Origin: Sarcophilus harrisii
Lineage: Eukaryota > Chordata > Mammalia > Dasyuromorphia > Dasyuridae
DNA length: 64,000 nucleotides
Reading direction: 5' to 3'
Assembly (NCBI RefSeq): GCF_902635505.1
Contig: NC_045429.1
Coordinates: forward strand, 428,075,669 to 428,139,668
How positions within the stretch are numbered: position 1 is the stretch's first letter; the number at the start of each line of letters is the position of its first letter. Positions 59,296-64,000 of the stretch are shown piece by piece. Below the pieces are notes generated by a model that saw only the letters and a program-made list of their open reading frames with translations, searched no databases and had not been told where the DNA came from. The translations under genes and the position numbers were made by a program.

Positions 59296-59440
59296 ATGGA
59301 ATGGGGAACATCAAGAATTGACTACCATGGAGGAAGTACATGGCATATGAACTTACCTGGCACATGCCTTGAATTTTGCAAGAGTTTTCTCCTCCCACTA
59401 GAGCTGTGTTTCATGACATCAGAAAAGTCTAGAGAGCCCT
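59296..59440 (+). promoter_or_regulatory. LCE gene 6 promoter region lacking the TATA box
   Basis: The family promoter block is present: acttacctggcacatgcctt, a diverged ttttgcaagagt, and tttctcctcccactag. Where gene 5 reads gagagtc-actataaaaggga-tctctggcac, gene 6 reads gagagcc-ctg-tctctggcac. So about 10 bp with the TATA box are absent. Whether another initiator compensates cannot be seen. Confidence 0.75.
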
Positions 59441-59461
59441 GTCTCTGGCACTGGCTCTTCA

Positions 59462-59508
59462 GATAACCTACCTTCATCAGGATAAATCCTACAGTGTCTG
59501 TGATCAGG
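59462..59508 (+). other. LCE: LCE gene 6 non-coding exon 1
   Basis: The homologous exon runs from cttcagataacctacc to gtgtctgtgatcag|ggtaagtg; the cut within the G run is uncertain by one base. The 5' end is more doubtful than in the paralogs because there is no TATA box. The intron is about 1,780 bp. Confidence 0.6.
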
Positions 59509-59509
59509 G

Positions 59510-61290
59510 TAAGTGATTCAAAAACTAGTTGTAGACTTTTGAACAAATGGTTTCAAGAAAATTGACAGCACTCAAGAGAAGGAGGAGGAAAAGAGCAGGA
59601 AGGGAGAGAAGAGAGATGATGTGAATTTTATAGATCCAAGAATAATAGGGAAGGGTAAGGAAGGTATATAAGTGAACCAAAGAGAAATAGTAGTGTATTG
59701 TCTTTTGTATTTGTTCTGGATCAAGAACTAGCTGATTTTCATTTAGAGACAGAAGGAATGGGTCTAGTATCTCCTAAGAGAGAAAGTAGTTGTATTCTGA
59801 ATTCCAGGAAACTTTGCCAAAGATTGAGATATTTAAGAATGCAATTGGTCCCATTTCAAGAAAGAAGGTCACTTATATTTACATATTGATAGAAATTCTA
59901 GGAAATTTGCCTTCATCAAAATATGTATATGACAGATGTAGGTTGACAAATTGTTAAGTTTAACTTTATGTTTATGTTATGAGGTTTGATTAATAAATAA
60001 TAACTTATTATTATTATTATTTATTATTATTATTATTTATTATTATTTATTATTTATTTATTTATTATTAATAAATAATAACTTTTCCTTGGAAATTTTG
60101 GTTACTGACATGTAAAAGACAGCCATATTTTGTGATTGGTTCAATCCCTTACTTTCATCCATGCTGGCTATGTGTCCCTGGACAAGACAAAACCTGTGAG
60201 CATCCTGTGTAGACATTTTATCTTGTAAATTTTGAAATAATTGATAATCTGGATTGCTAGAAGGAGTTTTCTATACCCATGACTTCACATATAAGAGATA
60301 AGATAATTAACAAATTGTTGAGTTGGGCTTGGTGGATTATGGATGCATTATCCATGCATTATGGATGGTAATACATAATGAAGTGGAAGTGGGTGGAGGG
60401 CATCTAAAGTAGCTGCTGATGCAAATATTTCATGATTTTTGAGCATGGCATTATAGAAAGGGCCTAATGATGCAAGGCCCCATTGAATGGTAATATGCCT
60501 GCTCTCAAATCCAATCATTATTTGGACCACCAAGAAAATGTAACCAACCACCTTATGGAATTGTCCTTGGGGGGGAAAGTGTTCAGGTATTAAGAAATAA
60601 ACAAAATGTGTGGCAGTTCCTTATGTTAGAATCACTAATACATGACTAGGTAAGAAAAGTTCCTTTCATAGTTCGGAAACAATGTTCCACTGAGATAGAA
60701 AACTTTATACTATTATGTTTTAAAGAATTGTTATGTTAAAATTGAGACAATGATGTTAGAGAGGACATGGCTTTGAACGATCTTGTTTTGGATAAAAGTT
60801 TAGCCTTCTCTAATTTTCTATCCTTTTTAAAAAATTTTTTTCATAGGTCCATAAATCTGAATCCTATTACTGATAGATACTAAAATTGTCAATGATTTGG
60901 GACAAAGGAAAGGAAAAGAAGGTGAAGGTTTACAATAGAGAAAAGATACAGGTTTCAGAAGACAGTGACCATTTGGCAGTAACCTGACAGGGAATAATGA
61001 GTTCTGAAAGTATTGTAGGGCTGAGCCCTGCAAGAGAAAAAATTATGGGATCCTCTCCCAGCAGGGTCAATATAGGCCTTCATTGTCTAGGTGCTTCAGG
61101 TTCCATGATTCTGGTTCTTCTTGGCAGATAGTCATTCCCAAGTCTCAAATTCTAACATAAATTTTACAAGACAAAAAAGAAATTCCTTTTTGCAGATACA
61201 AATTGCCATCATATTAAGCATTGATTCCTAATATGAACAAATATTTAACGTAGATCTAATTGAATAGTTGAATTTCTTTATATCTTTTAG
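59510..61290. other. Intron of LCE gene 6
   Basis: AT-rich intronic sequence with the TTA repeat near 60.0 kb and a small ggatgcattatccatgcatt direct/inverted repeat near 60340. No gene was seen. Confidence 0.5.
60000..60082. repeat. (TTA)n/(TTTA)n repeat in LCE gene 6 intron
   Basis: Irregular ttatta and tttatt units flanked by a duplicated aataaataataact. Confidence 0.9.
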
Positions 61291-61311
61291 GTTGACTAAA
61301 CTCCCACCAAG

Positions 61312-61740
61312 ATGTCCTGCCAGCAAAGCCAGCAGCAGTGCCAGGCTCCTAAGTGCCCTCCTAAATGTCCACCCAAGTGCCAGACACCAAAGTGTCCCCC
61401 CAAGTGTCCTCCCAAAGCTCCATGCCCTCCTCCAGTGTCTTCCTGCTGTAGCTCTAGTTCTGGAGGATGCTGCAGCTTCGGGGGATGCTGTGGGTCCAGC
61501 TCTGGGGGATGCTGCAGCTCTGGAGGATGCTGTGGCTCTGGTGGTGGCTGCTCCCTCTTTTCCCATCACAGGAGATCCCATAGGAGCAGGCGCCAGAGGT
61601 CTGACTGCTGTGATAGTGGCAGTGAGCATAGCCAGCAGTCTGGGGGCTGTTGTGGCAGCTCTGGAGGTTCCTGTGGGAGCTCTGGAGGCTGCTGTGGGAG
61701 CTCTGGAGGCTGCTGTGGAAGCTCTGGAGGATGCTGCTGA
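61312..61740 (+). CDS. LCE: Late cornified envelope protein, gene 6 (142 aa)
   Basis: This is an intact LCE ORF wholly in exon 2, which starts at 61291 after a slightly weaker acceptor (tatcttttag). The start is the first ATG of exon 2. The head [14 protein letters not shown] is conserved. The KCPP array after KCQTPK is shorter by two units and joins straight to [12 protein letters not shown]. The middle region has [28 protein letters not shown] and [12 protein letters not shown] (the GGGCS change shared with gene 5). The basic segment is [14 protein letters not shown]. The tail has five GSSGG units, one with Ser for Cys (GGSC). The coding region shows no decay, yet the promoter lacks the TATA box seen in the other five genes, so it may be expressed weakly, from another start, or be on the way to loss. 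Confidence 0.9.
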   Translation: MSCQQSQQQCQAPKCPPKCPPKCQTPKCPPKCPPKAPCPPPVSSCCSSSSGGCCSFGGCCGSSSGGCCSSGGCCGSGGGCSLFSHHRRSHRSRRQRSDCCDSGSEHSQQSGGCCGSSGGSCGSSGGCCGSSGGCCGSSGGCC

Positions 61741-61916
61741 TCATGTTTCTCTCTACACCAACAATCCAAATTGTAGAACCAAAAGTCTCTGTTCTTCCCT
61801 CAGATTGTTGTAGCCTTTCTTTTCCAATTATGCATCTTGCTCTCCCAAAGCCATTATTGACTTTATCACCTGAATCTACCTGACATCAGATCTAATTTTT
61901 GATTGACATTTTCAAC

Positions 61917-61922
61917 AATAAA
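61917..61922 (+). other. Poly(A) signal AATAAA, LCE gene 6
   Basis: The context is acattttcaacaataaaac, matching gene 4. It lies about 180 bp after the stop codon. Confidence 0.8.
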
Positions 61923-62229
61923 ACATAACTCCTGATCTTCTTTTTTTGGTGATGATAGTTTTTTTCTCCAAAACTGGACCATGCTCTTTGGCCAAGTATC
62001 TAAAGTTTCAAGTGTTTTGGTTTAAGAGACTAAGACATTTTTTTTTTCTCTCCAGGCTGTCCAAGTTGGCGGCTCTTGTCTCCAAAAGAGCAGGAATTGA
62101 TCTCATATTTGATATGCTATAGGAATTGTGATTCACTGAAGAGGCCAGTAGAATCTGCTCTGTCCCTGGTAGAGAGTTATTACAATCCCTTAGTGTCTGA
62201 GACCAGCGTGATGGGATCTCTAATCAATT

Positions 62230-63300
62230 AAGCAGGATTTTCATTTTCCTACTACATTGTAGGAACTGTATCAGGCAATGGGAATACAAAAACAAAAATG
62301 AAACACTCCCTATTCTCAAGGAACTCAATCCTGCTGGGGAAAACATGTACATAAGTAAGATTATGTAGAGTGAGTTGAATAAATACAGGTAATTTGGGGG
62401 GATGCACAATAACTACCAGAGAAATCAGGAAAGGATTCCTGTAGAAGATGACTCTTGAGCTGATTCTTAGAGAGAAGAATGTATGCTAAGGGGAGAGTGT
62501 GTTTCAGGAAAGATACAGCCCATCCAAAGCTATGGGGGACAGGAGATGGAGGTTCAGAGATGAGGAAAAATAAGAAAACCTATTTGACTGGATCAAAGAA
62601 TGCACAAAGGATAGTGATTTATGTAATAAATCTCAAAGGGAAGATTAGGACTATATTCTGAAAGATTTGAAATATCAGTGCAAAGTTTACATTTTGGAGG
62701 TAATAGGGCAGGGCTAGACTTTAAAATGAAGGAAAATTGCTGATCAGATAGAAAACTCATTGTTGGCTGGAGAGAAATTGGATTGTATTGATCAATGATG
62801 GACAGAATCAGCCACACCCAGAGAAGGAACACTGAAAAATGAGTGTGAACTGTTTGCATTTTTGTTTTTCTTCTCAGATTATTTTTACCTTCTGAATCCA
62901 ACTCTTCCTGTGCAACAAGAGATATATGCACACATATATTATATCTGGGATATACTATAACATATTTAACATGTATAGGACTGCTTGACATCTAGGGGAG
63001 GGAGTTGAAGGGAGAGAAGGGAAAAGTTGGAACAGAAGTGAGTGCAAGGGATAATGTTGTAAAAAAAAAAAATTACCCAGGCATGGGTTCTGTCAATAAA
63101 AAGTTATTTAAAAAAAATTGGATTGTAAAGGGAAGAATCAATTAGAGGGCTATTGTGATATACCAGGTAATAGGTGATTGAAGTCAGAACTAGGATGGCA
63201 GAAGAAACAGACACTAACAATATTGTAGAGATGGAAATGACAAAATACTCAGGAAACAAATGGATGAATGAAGTGAGGGAGAATGAAGTCAAGGGTTAAC
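62230..63300 (+). repeat. Old interspersed repeat, interrupted by an L1 tail
   Basis: The left part has ttctcaaggaactcaatcct, gaaatcaggaaaggattcct and ctcttgagctgattcttaga. The right part, after the L1 tail, has gagggctattgtgatatacc and gaactaggatggcagaagaa. The two flanks read on as one known-looking mammalian repeat type that I cannot name with certainty. Confidence 0.5.
62788..63114 (+). mobile_element. Second copy of the same L1-type 3' tail, with target duplication
   Basis: It matches 58782-59115 closely over its length. The repeat aaattggattgta lies before (62775-62787) and after (63115-63127). It interrupts an older repeat (62230-63300). Confidence 0.8.
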
Positions 63301-63334
63301 TCAGAGATACAAACCTGAAAGACTAGAAGAATGA

Positions 63335-63425
63335 TCCAATTTTTGTATCCCTATTGCCCAATCCAGAACTTGGTATATGGCTGTCATTTACTAAGTGCCT
63401 GTTGATTGGCTGATTAATTAGTGCG
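63335..63425 (+). mobile_element. L2-type LINE 3' end
   Basis: It has ccagaacttggtatatggct and gtgcctgttgattggctgat. Confidence 0.5.
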
Positions 63426-63554
63426 TTCAACAGATAGACAAAAGGAGTTGTTTTGAGGAAAGAGTTCTCTTTTAGGCATATGCTGAGTTTGAGATTTCCA
63501 TTCTATTTTGAAGATTCTAATAAGAAGTTAATGATAAGAAGCCAGAAGCCAGGA

Positions 63555-63685
63555 GTCAGGATATCATTGTTATTTGTTGTTCAGTCATTTCAGCTGTGCC
63601 CTACTCTTTGTGATCCCATTTGGGATTATCTTGGCAAAAATGATGAAATGGTTTGCTATTTCCTTCTCCAAGTAATGTACTAGGG
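63555..63685 (-). mobile_element. tRNA-derived marsupial SINE, minus strand
   Basis: It has tgttgttcagtcatttcagc, cccatttgggattatcttgg and ctatttccttctccaagtaa. Confidence 0.75.
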
Positions 63686-63814
63686 CTATTTAGAAAGATC
63701 TGGGAATCACAGGTGCAGAGATATTAATTGAAATGATAGGAGCAGATGATGTTACCAAGTGCGAAGATTTGGGCAATAGTAACTGCTCTCATACTTCTAA
63801 TGTGGATTCATGGA

Positions 63815-63935
63815 GGCAGGGTTGGGGTGGTAGAAAGATTGCAAAAAAAAGTCTTACTACCAGAGTTCAAATCCTAGCTATCACTAGGCAAGTCATTTAA
63901 CTCCTCTAGGTCACTAGTTTTGTTTTATATTGGGG
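63815..63935 (+). mobile_element. MIR-type SINE scrap
   Basis: It has accagagttcaaatcctagc and ctaggcaagtcatttaactc. Confidence 0.5.
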
Positions 63936-64000
63936 ATTTCTTGGAGATTAGAGAAAAATGTCTTATGGTTTTATCAGTGTTTGAATTATAATGCTGAAAT

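Noticed and set aside
61268-61813. 181-codon plus-strand ORF overlapping LCE gene 6 in another frame
   Set aside because: It is longer than the real ORF but starts in the intron and shows Ala/Val/Leu-rich translation of the GGCC repeats. The same frame is open in the paralogs for composition reasons only.
1-64000. Retroviral or LTR elements
   Set aside because: No paired LTRs, primer-binding site or gag/pol/env-type protein traces were seen by eye; short solo LTR scraps cannot be excluded without a repeat library.

Overview
The window looks like marsupial nuclear DNA from the epidermal differentiation complex. It is AT-rich vertebrate sequence full of degraded L2, CR1/L3-type, L1 and tRNA-derived core-SINE copies of the kind typical of opossums, wallabies and dasyurids; I cannot name the species. 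The only protein-coding genes I can support are six intact late cornified envelope (LCE) genes. Each has a short non-coding exon 1 and an intron of 0.9-2.1 kb. The whole ORF lies in exon 2. The products are 132-159 residue Cys/Pro/Gly/Ser-rich proteins that start [11 protein letters not shown].

Layout: LCE gene 1 (exon 1 near 6.43 kb, CDS 7.40-7.80 kb, +); gene 2 (exon 1 near 14.06 kb, CDS 16.24-16.65 kb, +); gene 3 (CDS 24.64-25.09 kb, exon 1 near 26.56 kb, the only one on the minus strand); gene 4 (exon 1 near 38.35 kb, CDS 39.85-40.27 kb, +); gene 5 (exon 1 near 45.70 kb, CDS 46.65-47.13 kb, +); gene 6 (exon 1 near 59.49 kb, CDS 61.31-61.74 kb, +). Two LCE pseudogenes are also present. One (47.54-48.91 kb) is split by a LINE whose two parts lie in opposite orientations. 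The other (about 58.02-58.50 kb) is a decayed exon 2 with a recognisable 3' UTR. Between genes lie repeats, microsatellites and unassigned DNA; no RNA genes, CRISPR arrays, mobile gene cargo or clear retroviral copies were seen.

The genes form a local tandem family. They share a proximal promoter of about 110-150 bp with a TATA box, a conserved exon 1 and donor site, the tctttcag-type acceptor, and a short 3' UTR ending near an AATAAA signal. By homology with human LCE proteins, the products should be laid down late in keratinocyte differentiation and cross-linked by transglutaminase and disulfides into the cornified envelope. Points worth a second look: gene 6 appears to have lost its TATA box by a short deletion; gene 3 is inverted; repeat number in the Cys-rich domains varies between paralogs; genes 1 and 4 share a coding variant despite lying 32 kb apart; and several retroelement insertions have readable target-site duplications. 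I found no evidence for an undescribed biological system beyond this lineage-specific LCE cluster.
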